A stretch of 64,000 bases of DNA from Streptomyces sp. L2 (GTDB lineage: Bacteria > Actinomycetota > Actinomycetes > Streptomycetales > Streptomycetaceae). Shown piece by piece: positions 53,437-61,973 of the stretch. The stretch spans positions 62,001-126,000 of the forward strand of contig NZ_QBDT01000002.1 of the NCBI RefSeq assembly GCF_004124325.1, in the 5' to 3' direction. A model generated the notes under the pieces. The model was not told the origin of the DNA, made no database searches, and saw only the letters and a list, made by a program, of their open reading frames with translations. A program made the translations under genes and the position numbers. The first letter of the stretch is position 1, and every line of letters starts with the position of its first letter.

Positions 53437-54702
53437 ATGAGTTCGCCAGCCACCTCCAACGACCGCGAAAAGGTCGTCTCCAAGCTGCCGGGATGGCTCC
53501 GGCAAGACCTCAAGATCAGAGCCGCACAGCGCGGCGTCGAGATCCAGACCGCCGTCGAGCAGGGCATCAAGGCCTGGTGCGGCCTCGCCTCAGCCCCCAC
53601 GACGGTGGAAACCTCAGGGGCCGATTCCTTCGCGACCTTCCTGCCGCCCGGTCAGTGGGACCAGTTCCGCGAAGTCGCCACCGACCGCCGGGTCTCGCTG
53701 ACGCAGGGCCTGGCCCAATCTGTCCAACTGTGGCTCGACTCGAACCCTGCTCCGGACGTCGCACGGCCAGAGATCACCCGCCGCATCATCGTCTGCAATC
53801 AGAAGGGCGGTGTGGGCAAGACCGCGATCACAGCAGGACTGGGTGAAGCACTCGCTGAGGACACCAACTCCCTATACGCGGTTCGGGTAGCCAGAGCACT
53901 CACCGAGGCCGTCCGCGCAAGCGACGTCCACTCAGATGTCGAACCCGCCCAGGACAACCCGCTCGACATCGAGAACCTGCCTGGTCTGGGGCTCCGAGTT
54001 CTGCTCGTCGACTTCGACCCTCAGTGCCACCTCACCAACCAGCTCGGCGCCGCGCCGTTGCCGATGAACGGTGACAGTCTCACCAACCACATGGCTGGTG
54101 ATCCCAAGGGGGATCTTCGCGACCTCATCGTGTCCATCGACGAGGAGCCCTTCGACGGCCGCCTGCATCTCCTGCCCGCCTGCAACGACGCCTTTCTCCT
54201 CGACGTCCGACTGTCCGCCGTGCGAGCCAGGGAAGCGGCACTGGAGCGTGCGCTCGCTCCACTCGAGCCCGACTATGACGTCATCGTGGTCGACTGCCCC
54301 CCCAGTCTCGGCCTCAGCATGGATGCCGCCGCGTACTACGGTCGGCGCCGGGAAAGTGAACAGCCCGGCCAATCCGGTGCTCTGATCGTGGTGCAGGCCG
54401 AGGACAGCTCCGCCGACGCGTACGAGCTGCTCACCACGCAGATCGATGACCTGCGCAGCGACCTCGGGGTGGACATCGAGTACCTCGGCATTGTCGTCAA
54501 CCTCTACGACTCCCGCCGCGGCTTCATCGCTACCTCCTCACTTCAGGGATGGGTCGATATAAAGGATCCTCGGGTCGTCGGGCTCATCGGTGACCTCAAA
54601 GAACAGAAGGAAGCCGTCCGCATGAAGCGGCCGCTGCTGTCCTACGCACCCAAATCGCAGCAGGCGATCGGTATGCGCGCAATGGCCAGGGAGATCGCAT
54701 GA
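53437..54702 (+). CDS. parA: ParA partition ATPase with N-terminal extension
   Basis: Encodes 421 residues. An extension of about 105 residues comes first, with two similar helical units (KLPGWLRQDLKIRAAQRGVE, IQTAVEQGIKAWCG and WDQFREVATDRRVSLTQGLA, QSVQLWLDS). They look like ribbon-helix-helix/ParG-like DNA-binding segments. The MinD/ParA ATPase then has the deviant Walker A NQKGGVGKTA (near 122), LLVDFDPQCHLTNQLG and VIVVDCPPSLG. ParA moves ParB-bound DNA on the nucleoid. I chose the ATG at 53437 with AAGGTG upstream; a GTG at 53392 is an alternative. It overlaps parB by ATGA. Confidence 0.9.
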   Translation: MSSPATSNDREKVVSKLPGWLRQDLKIRAAQRGVEIQTAVEQGIKAWCGLASAPTTVETSGADSFATFLPPGQWDQFREVATDRRVSLTQGLAQSVQLWLDSNPAPDVARPEITRRIIVCNQKGGVGKTAITAGLGEALAEDTNSLYAVRVARALTEAVRASDVHSDVEPAQDNPLDIENLPGLGLRVLLVDFDPQCHLTNQLGAAPLPMNGDSLTNHMAGDPKGDLRDLIVSIDEEPFDGRLHLLPACNDAFLLDVRLSAVRAREAALERALAPLEPDYDVIVVDCPPSLGLSMDAAAYYGRRRESEQPGQSGALIVVQAEDSSADAYELLTTQIDDLRSDLGVDIEYLGIVVNLYDSRRGFIATSSLQGWVDIKDPRVVGLIGDLKEQKEAVRMKRPLLSYAPKSQQAIGMRAMAREIA

Positions 54703-55931
54703 GCAAGGCCGACCAGCTGGGAGCCGGCCGCTTCGGCGGGGGAGTGCGTCCGGTCAGCGCGCGTCGCCAGGCCGTGGCCGCCGCCACCGGAGTACCCACC
54801 GATGGCGTGTCTCCGCCAACCGAACTGCCCGCCCACCGCATCAGCCTGAACCCGGACAACCCTCGCTCCACGCTCGGCGACCTCACCGACCTCGCGGGCA
54901 GCCTGAAGACTCACGGGCAGAAGCAAGCGATCACGGTGATGAATCGCGACGCCTACGCCAAGGCCAACCCTGACCGCGAAGCAGATCTCGAACCCGACAC
55001 CACCCACGTCGTGATCGACGGCAGCAGCCGTCTCGCCGCTGCCCGGGAAGCGCACATCGACACGGTCAAGGTCATGGTGAGTGACGATCAGGGCGCCAAC
55101 TCCGAGGAACTCCTGGAGTCCGCCCTCGTCGCCAACATCCATCGCCAGGACCTTCCGGAACTCGACGAAGCCAGGGCCCTGCAGCGTCTCGTTGCCATCC
55201 ATGGCAGTCAGAGCGCGCTGGCCAAGCGACTTCACCGATCACAGGGTTGGGTATCACAGCGCCTCGCCCTGCTGAATCTCACGCCCCAACTGCAAGCCCT
55301 GATCGGTGAAGAGCCCATCGATCTGTTGCGTGCTGTCGCCAACAAGCCCGCCGCAGAGCAAGAGGCGGCCCTCGATCAGTTGAAGGGGGAGCGGGCCAGG
55401 AAGGAAGAAGAGAAGCGCAGTCGGAAGGCGGCGCCTCAAAGCGAGGTCCCGGCCCAGGCGCAGTCGGAGGAGCCCACGGGCTATTACGGCGTAATAGGAG
55501 ACCGCGAGTCGAGCGTCGAGCCGACGAGCAGGCAAGCAGGTGAGGCCACCACCGCGGGAGGACGCGGACAGACGCCAGGGCCAGACGGCTATTACGGCGT
55601 AATGGAGACTGGCAAAGCAGATGTAGCCCCCAAGCGCGATCAATCGGCGCGAGCTGCGGGTCCCTCGACGCAGCAGCCGGTACCTGAGCCTCGGACGGAG
55701 CCACCCACACCTCACGAAGACGAGGATGAAGCAGCCGGCCTCCGCGTCCGCAAGGTGCCCTATGAGGAGCCCGGCACTCTGGCGATGCTCCTCGACGTCA
55801 AGATCGAATCCGATGACATCTTCTTCGATCTCCTCAGGTTCCTGGCTGCGAAGGCCATGGACCGGGACCCTGCTCGGCTCGGGCAACTCGCTCGCGCGGT
55901 AGTGGAGCAGGCTTCGGCTCGCAGTGTCTGA
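54699..55931 (+). CDS. parB: ParB centromere-binding protein
   Basis: Encodes 410 residues. The N-terminal ParB/Srx CTPase-type domain (about 50-150) has RISLNPDNPRSTLGDLTDLA, LKTHGQKQAITVM, HVVIDGSSRLAAAREA and the box LVANIHRQDLPELDEARALQ. A helix-turn-helix follows (about 168-200: SQSALAKRLHRSQGWVSQRL). A long disordered region (235-345) contains two copies of the peptide GYYGV at residues 261-265 and 297-301; their DNA is the parS-like 17-mer itself. The C-terminus (350-410) is helical and probably dimerises. Together with ParA it should segregate this replicon. Confidence 0.9.
   Translation: MSKADQLGAGRFGGGVRPVSARRQAVAAATGVPTDGVSPPTELPAHRISLNPDNPRSTLGDLTDLAGSLKTHGQKQAITVMNRDAYAKANPDREADLEPDTTHVVIDGSSRLAAAREAHIDTVKVMVSDDQGANSEELLESALVANIHRQDLPELDEARALQRLVAIHGSQSALAKRLHRSQGWVSQRLALLNLTPQLQALIGEEPIDLLRAVANKPAAEQEAALDQLKGERARKEEEKRSRKAAPQSEVPAQAQSEEPTGYYGVIGDRESSVEPTSRQAGEATTAGGRGQTPGPDGYYGVMETGKADVAPKRDQSARAAGPSTQQPVPEPRTEPPTPHEDEDEAAGLRVRKVPYEEPGTLAMLLDVKIESDDIFFDLLRFLAAKAMDRDPARLGQLARAVVEQASARSV
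55481..55497. promoter_or_regulatory. parS-like palindrome 3, inside parB
   Basis: Exact copy of the 17-mer within the parB reading frame, encoding part of GYYGVIG. Codons and site coincide. Confidence 0.65.
55589..55605. promoter_or_regulatory. parS-like palindrome 4, inside parB
   Basis: 16 of 17 bases match (the penultimate A is G). It lies exactly 108 bases (36 codons) after copy 3 and encodes part of GYYGVME. Confidence 0.6.
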
Positions 55932-55995
55932 AGCTAGGCAGACCACAGCCTGCTGATATTGGCCGGCCGGTAAGTCACCGGTGCCTGATGTGGGT

Positions 55996-56057
55996 GTCCC
56001 TCCCCCCGGGTGGTTGGTGGGGGGAGGGACGGTGGGTGGGTTGGGGTTGTGGGTGGG
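55996..56057 (-). terminator. Terminator plus G-run tract, cassette copy 3
   Basis: Same hairpin (55996-56030) and G-run tract (56016-56057) as the other copies. It also faces the end of parB and could stop transcription from both sides. Confidence 0.75.
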
Positions 56058-58766
56058 TTAGTGGGCGGCTCCGGTGGTGTGGCGTCGGCGGCGGTAGTAG
56101 GCGGTGCCGAGGCCGGTGAGGACGGCGAAGGCTGCTGCGATGCCGGGGTCGGTCAGGGGGATGCCGGGGATGTCGGTGGTGACGCAGGAGTTGTTGTTCT
56201 GCATGTTCGGGTCCTGCTCGTTGCCCTTCACGGTGGCGCAGTTGTCGAGTTTGGCGGGGCCGGTGGCGGGGGCGAGGCCGCGGACGGTGATGGTGTGGCT
56301 CTCGCCGACCTTGAGGGGGCCGCCGGTGCAGGTGAGGGTGCCGGCGCCGATGCCGCAGCCGGCGTCGGAGGTGTGCGGGTTGAGCATGCCGGCGGGCAGC
56401 GGGTCGGTCACGGTCCAGCCGGAGGAGTCGTTGGGTCCGTTGTTGGTGACGATCAGGTTGTAGACGACCTCACCGGCAGGATCCACCTTGGCCGGGCCGA
56501 CCTTGATGATCGACAGGTCCACACTGGGCTTCTTGAATCCGAAGTCGGCGCCGTGGTCGTTCTGCCCGGCGCCGGCGGGGTTGACCACGACGGCGGGGAA
56601 GGGGTTGCCGTCCGGTTCACCACTGGAGTCGATCTGGTCGTCGTCGCCCTGGTTCGGGCGGGTGGGCACCCAGCCCTGCAGCACACCACCGGCCGCGTAG
56701 TCGTCCGGGTTGTCCATCTTGATCGTGTACGTGCGGCCGTAGACCAGATCCGCAGCACTGACGTTCTTCGTCACCGTGGAATCGAAGTAGTACTCACCAC
56801 GGCTGTTCGTGACCGCCGTACCGATCTTGTTCCCATTCGCGTCGTACAGGTTCACCGTGGCACCCGCCACCGGCGCCTCACCAGGATCCTGGATCCCGTT
56901 CTCATTGGTGTCCTGCCACACCCGGTTACCCAACTGCAACGGCGCCTGATCACACAGGACTTCCAAGTCACCCATACCGCGTGCTTTGCCGAAGTCGGCA
57001 TTCAGGTAGTTGCCTTCGGGGGTGCGCGTGCCGGAAGCACGGTCAATCCACGCCACGCCGTGACCGGTGACTGGGTCCGTGATCGGGTCCTCCGCGACGA
57101 ACGGGATGGACGTCTCCGCCTTGTCGACGGTCATACCGCCTTCGGCGGTCTCCTGATGTGGAGGAGCGGCCCAGGCGTAGTCGCCCGGGTAGAACTCCCT
57201 GACGTTCAAAGGCTGCACCCCGCCGTTCGTCGCAGCGTTGGCATGGTTGACGCAGCCGCCGTTGCCGTCCAAGACAAACATGTGGTTTCCGCCACGGCAG
57301 GCCCGGTTGATGTCACCACCCTGGAATACGTTCCACTCCGGGTTGTTGGGGGTGGCGGGCAGGTTCGCCCCGCCGATGTCGGCGAGACGGTCGGAGAAGC
57401 CGACGACCATGTCCCCATTGGTTTCGAAATTGATGTCCGAGAGTTCGGGCTCCGGGTGCTGGATGGTCCTGTTGGTGCAGGCCTCACCGTCCGATGTCAG
57501 AGGTTTGTTCTCTGTCCAGGGGTACCAGCCGAATCCGTCACACGTAATGTATCCGGGGGTGTTGAAACCGCCTCGGGGGTAGACCAGCGGCTGGTCCATG
57601 ACGGTGGCGGTGAACTGGCCGGTGACCGGGTCGAGGACCTGGACGATCGCCCGCATGTCGGCCTTGTTGTGGGTGGACTCGCCGGAGCAGACGCCGCCGA
57701 CGTAGACCTTCCCGTCCTGGATACCTACGCCGTAGGGGTGCCAGTCGCTGTTCGAGGCACAGCCGGGGTCCTGGATGGCGTACGACGCCTTGGGCGCTGC
57801 CGCGGTGGCGTGCGTGGCGTCGTAGCGGTAGAGCCTGCGGTCGTGCAGGTTGACCACGTACAGGTCCTTGCCGTCCGACGTCACATCCAAGTCACCCAGC
57901 GACTCCCTGCCCACAGCAGGAATGAACGCCTCGTCCATGTTCACGTCAAAGTGGTGCGCGGTCGTGCCCGCGTTGGGGACGGTGGTGAAGAGAGTGGTCG
58001 CCTTGGTGGCGGGGTCAGTCCGGTAAATCGCCCCAGGCCCACCGGGGCCGTAACTGGTTCCCCGCTTGGCGTACGCGGCGGAGAAGATCTGCTTCGTCAC
58101 CTTGTTGTAGCCGATGCCCCACACCGTACCCGTCTGGGCGTTGTCCGCGAGGTCGGTCAACTGGCTATACGTTCCACGGGCGTTGAATGGGAACGACGTC
58201 AGCGTGCGCTTGGTACCCGGCGCGGGCGCCGGAATGGAGGCGTTCTGGCAGGCGGTGACGAGGGTGGCGTTCTTCTGGCAGTAGTCCTCAGGGCTCCAGA
58301 ACGAGGTGGTGACCTCCACGTTCTTGCCCGCGGACAGGTCCACGAACTCCACATTCGACGACAGCACCCGCGGATCCGTCAGATCCGTCCGCGCCGAAGC
58401 AGCACCCGGAAAATACACCTTCGCATCCGGGTTCTTCACCTCAATACGGTACTTACCACCACTCAACGCCGTGCCCGGCGACAGCTTCACCGTGCCGTCC
58501 GCCTGCGTCACGCCGGTGACCGACCGGCCCTCATCATCGGTCAGCGTCACCGTCACACCAGCCCAGCCCGGCTCCAGCGCCTGATCCCACTTCCCGTTCG
58601 CATTCACCTCCCTCACCACACGAACCGTCGCCGAACCATCCCCCGCATCAGCCGACGCAGGCGACACCGCAGCGAAGAACCCCACCGCCCCCATCGACAC
58701 CGATAACGCCGCCGATAACCCCAAAGACATCCCACCGACCCAACGCCGGCGCTGCCGCAGCTCCAT
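56058..58766 (-). CDS. SdrD-like surface protein, copy 3
   Basis: Encodes 902 residues with the same architecture as copies 1 and 2. The first 180 and last 290 residues are nearly identical to them. The middle is the most diverged of the three (GPGAIYRTDPATKATTLFTT, HHFDVNMDEAFIPAVGRESL, LADIGGANLPATPNNPEW, YAWAAPPHQETAEGGMTVDK), so the propeller surface differs while both ends are conserved. Near the C-terminus a VKGNEQ segment replaces VRGNEQ of the others. One A is missing from the run before the ATG, which breaks the longer upstream frame and fixes MELRQ as the start. A polysaccharide cluster begins directly upstream in the same direction. Confidence 0.85.
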   Translation of the reverse strand: MELRQRRRWVGGMSLGLSAALSVSMGAVGFFAAVSPASADAGDGSATVRVVREVNANGKWDQALEPGWAGVTVTLTDDEGRSVTGVTQADGTVKLSPGTALSGGKYRIEVKNPDAKVYFPGAASARTDLTDPRVLSSNVEFVDLSAGKNVEVTTSFWSPEDYCQKNATLVTACQNASIPAPAPGTKRTLTSFPFNARGTYSQLTDLADNAQTGTVWGIGYNKVTKQIFSAAYAKRGTSYGPGGPGAIYRTDPATKATTLFTTVPNAGTTAHHFDVNMDEAFIPAVGRESLGDLDVTSDGKDLYVVNLHDRRLYRYDATHATAAAPKASYAIQDPGCASNSDWHPYGVGIQDGKVYVGGVCSGESTHNKADMRAIVQVLDPVTGQFTATVMDQPLVYPRGGFNTPGYITCDGFGWYPWTENKPLTSDGEACTNRTIQHPEPELSDINFETNGDMVVGFSDRLADIGGANLPATPNNPEWNVFQGGDINRACRGGNHMFVLDGNGGCVNHANAATNGGVQPLNVREFYPGDYAWAAPPHQETAEGGMTVDKAETSIPFVAEDPITDPVTGHGVAWIDRASGTRTPEGNYLNADFGKARGMGDLEVLCDQAPLQLGNRVWQDTNENGIQDPGEAPVAGATVNLYDANGNKIGTAVTNSRGEYYFDSTVTKNVSAADLVYGRTYTIKMDNPDDYAAGGVLQGWVPTRPNQGDDDQIDSSGEPDGNPFPAVVVNPAGAGQNDHGADFGFKKPSVDLSIIKVGPAKVDPAGEVVYNLIVTNNGPNDSSGWTVTDPLPAGMLNPHTSDAGCGIGAGTLTCTGGPLKVGESHTITVRGLAPATGPAKLDNCATVKGNEQDPNMQNNNSCVTTDIPGIPLTDPGIAAAFAVLTGLGTAYYRRRRHTTGAAH

Positions 58767-58926
58767 ACCAAACCTTTCACCCGACTAGAGGCAAGACAGC
58801 CCCTAAACGCGGACCAGACACACCCCTAGAGATCAGCGCCATCGCTTTGTGTGACGAACAGATGAACCGAATGAGTGACATAGTCATGATGGGATTTATG
58901 GAAGCGGTGCTCGGCGGGATCTGCGG

Positions 58927-60195
58927 CTAGCCCCGTACCCGGGCGACACGCATCCAGCCCGCGCCCGCCTTGAGGCCGGAGCCCAGGCACAGGCCCCAGG
59001 CCGCACCCGGCACACCACCACATTGGTAGCCCGCGAGCAGGAAGGCCACCGCGAGCGGGGAGAACACCAACTGCAGGGGGAGTGTGGCCCGAGGGCGGAC
59101 GACGCGAAGGGTGAGCAGGGCGCAGGTGCCGACTGCCATCGCCGCGTACTGACTGCCGGTAGCGGGAAGAAGCGCCGCAGTCGACGCCCAGGTTCCACCG
59201 AGGATTCTTCGGCCGGCCCCCTCGGGCAGCTCCGCCAGCACCGCGGTCCAGAGCGCGGCCACTCCCGCGAGCAGTGCGGCGAGCGTCGCCGTAGCCCGGA
59301 TCTGACCGGGGAGGGTCCGGCACCGGCGCAGGATCGGCGGCCCAAGAGCGGTGGCTGCGTTGAAGAGGACGTTCAGCGGGCCGAAGAGGGTTGTGGCGCC
59401 GCGCAGCGCGCCGACCGCCAGGGGACTGGCGAACAACCCGAGCGCGACGACGGCGAGTTGGCTGGAGGCGTTGCCGACGGCGAACTCGATGACGAACCGG
59501 CGCCCGAGGTGGTCACGCCGCAGCAAACGCCGCGGGTCGGCGGGCAGCCCGCGGAGCCGGGGAGCGAGCAGCCCGGCTCCGGCCAGCAACGCGGGAAGCG
59601 CGGAGAACCCCCACACCGCGATCAGGCGCGCGGGAGTCGCGCCGTACGGCTGAAGAGCAAGGGCGGGGAAGACGCCCGCGAGACGCAGGACGTCGATGGC
59701 CAGGGCCTGATGGGGCAGCCGCAGCGCCGCGAAGCAGTAGCGCATGCCGTCGTGGGTGAGGACAACGGGCAGAACGAGCCCGAGGACGGCGAGCCCGCGA
59801 GCGGTCCCGCCGGGCACCACGGCGAGCCCGGCCGCCATGGGCAGACCTACGGCGATGGAAGCGGCGGCCGTGAAGAGCAGTGCCGACCTGCACGCGCAGC
59901 GCACCTCGGCGCGCGCTCCGCGCTCGAGCACGAGCGCCTGTCCGACGTAGGACACGGAGAACCCGAGCAGCACGGTGAACACGGTGTAGACGAGGGAGAA
60001 GACGGAGAATCCCTCGGCCGTGGACAGCCGCGCCGCGACTACCAGGACCAGGATGTTGGTGAGTGCGGCGACTCCCTGATCCGCCACGGAACAGGCCACG
60101 GCGGCCCCCGTTCCGAGACTGCCGTTCCGGTCCCCGATGCCGGTGTCTTCGGCGTGGTCGTTCCCGGCCCTCCGCTGGTTTCGCCAACGCCTCAC
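58927..60195 (-). CDS. Polysaccharide flippase-like membrane protein
   Basis: Encodes 422 residues with about 12-14 hydrophobic segments (ALTNILVLVVAARLSTAEGF, VYTVFTVLLGFSVSYVGQAL, PLAVAFLLAGYQCGGVPGAA), matching the Wzx/MOP family that flips lipid-linked sugars. The start is the GTG at 60195, overlapping the stop of the Wzz-like gene in GTGA; the frame runs on to 60378, but that part is Arg/Pro/Gly-rich and antisense-like. It is the last gene of a three-gene minus-strand operon (glycosyltransferase, Wzz-like, flippase). The substrate is unknown. Confidence 0.8.
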   Translation of the reverse strand: MRRWRNQRRAGNDHAEDTGIGDRNGSLGTGAAVACSVADQGVAALTNILVLVVAARLSTAEGFSVFSLVYTVFTVLLGFSVSYVGQALVLERGARAEVRCACRSALLFTAAASIAVGLPMAAGLAVVPGGTARGLAVLGLVLPVVLTHDGMRYCFAALRLPHQALAIDVLRLAGVFPALALQPYGATPARLIAVWGFSALPALLAGAGLLAPRLRGLPADPRRLLRRDHLGRRFVIEFAVGNASSQLAVVALGLFASPLAVGALRGATTLFGPLNVLFNAATALGPPILRRCRTLPGQIRATATLAALLAGVAALWTAVLAELPEGAGRRILGGTWASTAALLPATGSQYAAMAVGTCALLTLRVVRPRATLPLQLVFSPLAVAFLLAGYQCGGVPGAAWGLCLGSGLKAGAGWMRVARVRG

Positions 60196-61973
60196 GGGTG
60201 GAGGGAGCGGGCGGGCCGCACCGGCAGGTCGGGGCGGTCCACCCGGCGCAGGGCGAGGGTCATCGTCGGGCTGTCGTCCGTGGCCTGGACGGCAGGCGTC
60301 GTATTCTCCCGTGGCATGGAGGCCTCCGGCGCACCGCTTCGCATCCCAGGAGCCGCTGTGCCGTCGTCGCCTTTCCACGGGGCGAGCCGGCTCATGCGCT
60401 TGGCCCTCGTACCTCGGGAGGAGCTGGATCGCGCCGTGCCCTCCGCGTGCAGGAGCGCGCCCAGGACCCTGCCGCCCGCTCCGGTGACCAGTTCGTGGAT
60501 GCGGGTCAGCTCATCGCGGCGGACCTTGCGGGGGTCGCACACGACGAGGACGCCATCCACCCGGTCGGCGAGGGCTATGGCGTCGGCGTACGACAGCACC
60601 GCGGGGGCGAGGACCACGACCACCGCGTCCGGTCCGTCCGCCGTGGCGATCAGTTGGGTGGCGGGCGCTGAGGTCAGTGCGCGGGCCACGTTGCGCACCC
60701 GGGCACCGGGAATGAAGCCGAAGGTGCCGGACTCTTCCGCTTCCATGGGGATGCGCTCGCCGGTCGGCCAGCCGCGGTCTCCGCGCGCGGGTATGCGCGC
60801 GGCCCAGCCCGGCTGTATCCCGTCGGCTTTGCGGAGCCGTGCGGCCAGTCCAGGGGACCGTAAGTCAGCCTCCACCAACAGGACTTCGTGGCCCATCTCC
60901 GCGAACGAAGCCGCGAGGTTGACCGATGCGGCGGCCGCTGTCGTGATAGCTCCGCGGGGAGCTACGACCAGCAGTCGGCGCCGGTCGGCGAAACGCTGGT
61001 CGTAGGCGAGCCGGAAGGCCACCGAGCGATATGCCTCGGCCATCCGGCCACGGGCGAGCAGACCGTTCGCGTCACCGCTGCTTCGCCGGGCGTGCGGCAA
61101 CGTTCCGAGGACGGGGGCACGCAGTGCCCGGACGACATCGCCCTCGGAGCGCGCGGTCGGGTCGAAGACCAGCCGCACCCAGGCGGCGAGCAGTCCGACA
61201 CCGATGCCGACGGCGGCTCCGAGCCCGAGGAGCAAGAGCAGTCCCGGCCCGGAGGGGGCTCTGGGTGGGGTAGCGGTGCGGACGACGAAGCCGGGTGTGG
61301 TGTCGAGCGCCTTCAGCTGAGTGATGCTGTTGTCGAGCTGGGAGATCTGACTCAGGACCGAGGTCTGTGCGGACTGTGTGCTGCTCTCGCTCCGGCCCTC
61401 GACCGCGATCTGCTTGGTCAGCCTGTCACGCTGCTTCTCCAGCGGCTTGAGTTGCTTCTCGTAGCCCGCGACCATGTGGCCGATCAGGGATTGCGTCTGT
61501 TCTTGCCGGTTGTCCAGATACGCCTGGGCGAAGGCGTTGGCGCGCCGAGCGGCGGTGCCCGGAGAGCCAGCGGTGTAGTCGAAGCGCAATACCAGCGTGT
61601 TAGGCGGGTTGGTGACCTGAAGCCCGGATTGGAGCCGCTGGGCGGCGTCCGGCATGCCCAGTGTCTTCGCCGCGCGTGAGGCGACAGCGTTGCTCACCGC
61701 CGTCTGCCGCTCCGATCCGATACTGACCTGCTTCTCCTGAGTGGTGGAGCCGGGCCCGAACGGGTCGGCGGTGGGGGAGCGGACCGTCACCTCGCTGGTC
61801 GCCACGTACGAGTCGCCGCCCGCGAGTCCGATCCAGGCACCCCCGGCCAGTCCTGCGACCAGGCCCAGGACGATCAGCAGCCGGTAGCGCAGCAACTGCT
61901 TGAACTGGTCCCTCAGCAGATCGGGTTCGTCTGGTCCGCTCGCGCGTGAGGTGTGGTCAGCGGCGGCCGTCAT
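60192..61973 (-). CDS. Wzz/BY-kinase-like polysaccharide co-polymerase with altered P-loop
   Basis: Encodes 593 residues. The chain-length-determinant part has a first membrane helix (YRLLIVLGLVAGLAGGAWIG), an extracellular coiled coil (EKQLKPLEKQRDRLTKQIAV) and a second helix (GPGLLLLLGLGAAVGIGVGL). A cytoplasmic CpsD/BY-kinase-like domain follows (EAYRSVAFRLAYDQRFADRR, then LLVVAPRGAITTAAAASVN and VLLVEADLRSPGLAARLR). The Walker A should read GxxxGKS/T, but here it is APRGAITT without the lysine, and no Tyr cluster is seen at the end. The kinase part may therefore be inactive and regulatory. It overlaps its neighbours by ATGA and GTGA. The tail (500-593) is basic and low in order. Confidence 0.8.
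   Translation of the reverse strand: MTAAADHTSRASGPDEPDLLRDQFKQLLRYRLLIVLGLVAGLAGGAWIGLAGGDSYVATSEVTVRSPTADPFGPGSTTQEKQVSIGSERQTAVSNAVASRAAKTLGMPDAAQRLQSGLQVTNPPNTLVLRFDYTAGSPGTAARRANAFAQAYLDNRQEQTQSLIGHMVAGYEKQLKPLEKQRDRLTKQIAVEGRSESSTQSAQTSVLSQISQLDNSITQLKALDTTPGFVVRTATPPRAPSGPGLLLLLGLGAAVGIGVGLLAAWVRLVFDPTARSEGDVVRALRAPVLGTLPHARRSSGDANGLLARGRMAEAYRSVAFRLAYDQRFADRRRLLVVAPRGAITTAAAASVNLAASFAEMGHEVLLVEADLRSPGLAARLRKADGIQPGWAARIPARGDRGWPTGERIPMEAEESGTFGFIPGARVRNVARALTSAPATQLIATADGPDAVVVVLAPAVLSYADAIALADRVDGVLVVCDPRKVRRDELTRIHELVTGAGGRVLGALLHAEGTARSSSSRGTRAKRMSRLAPWKGDDGTAAPGMRSGAPEASMPRENTTPAVQATDDSPTMTLALRRVDRPDLPVRPARSLHP

Larger units (their letters stand above)
55985..58878 (-). repeat. 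Long direct repeat, copy 3 (SdrD-like gene cassette)
   Basis: Third cassette in the same orientation, 19.8 kb from copy 2. It shares the 3' flank with both others and the longer 5' flank (to GAACCGAATGAGTGA) with copy 2. Homology begins abruptly 53 bases after the parB stop. Confidence 0.9.

Noticed and set aside
56010-58706. 898-codon plus-strand open frame, with shorter versions opposite copies 1 and 2
   Set aside because: It mirrors the SdrD-like genes; its low-complexity Gly/Val/Arg sequence comes from the G-run tract and the codon bias of the opposite strand.
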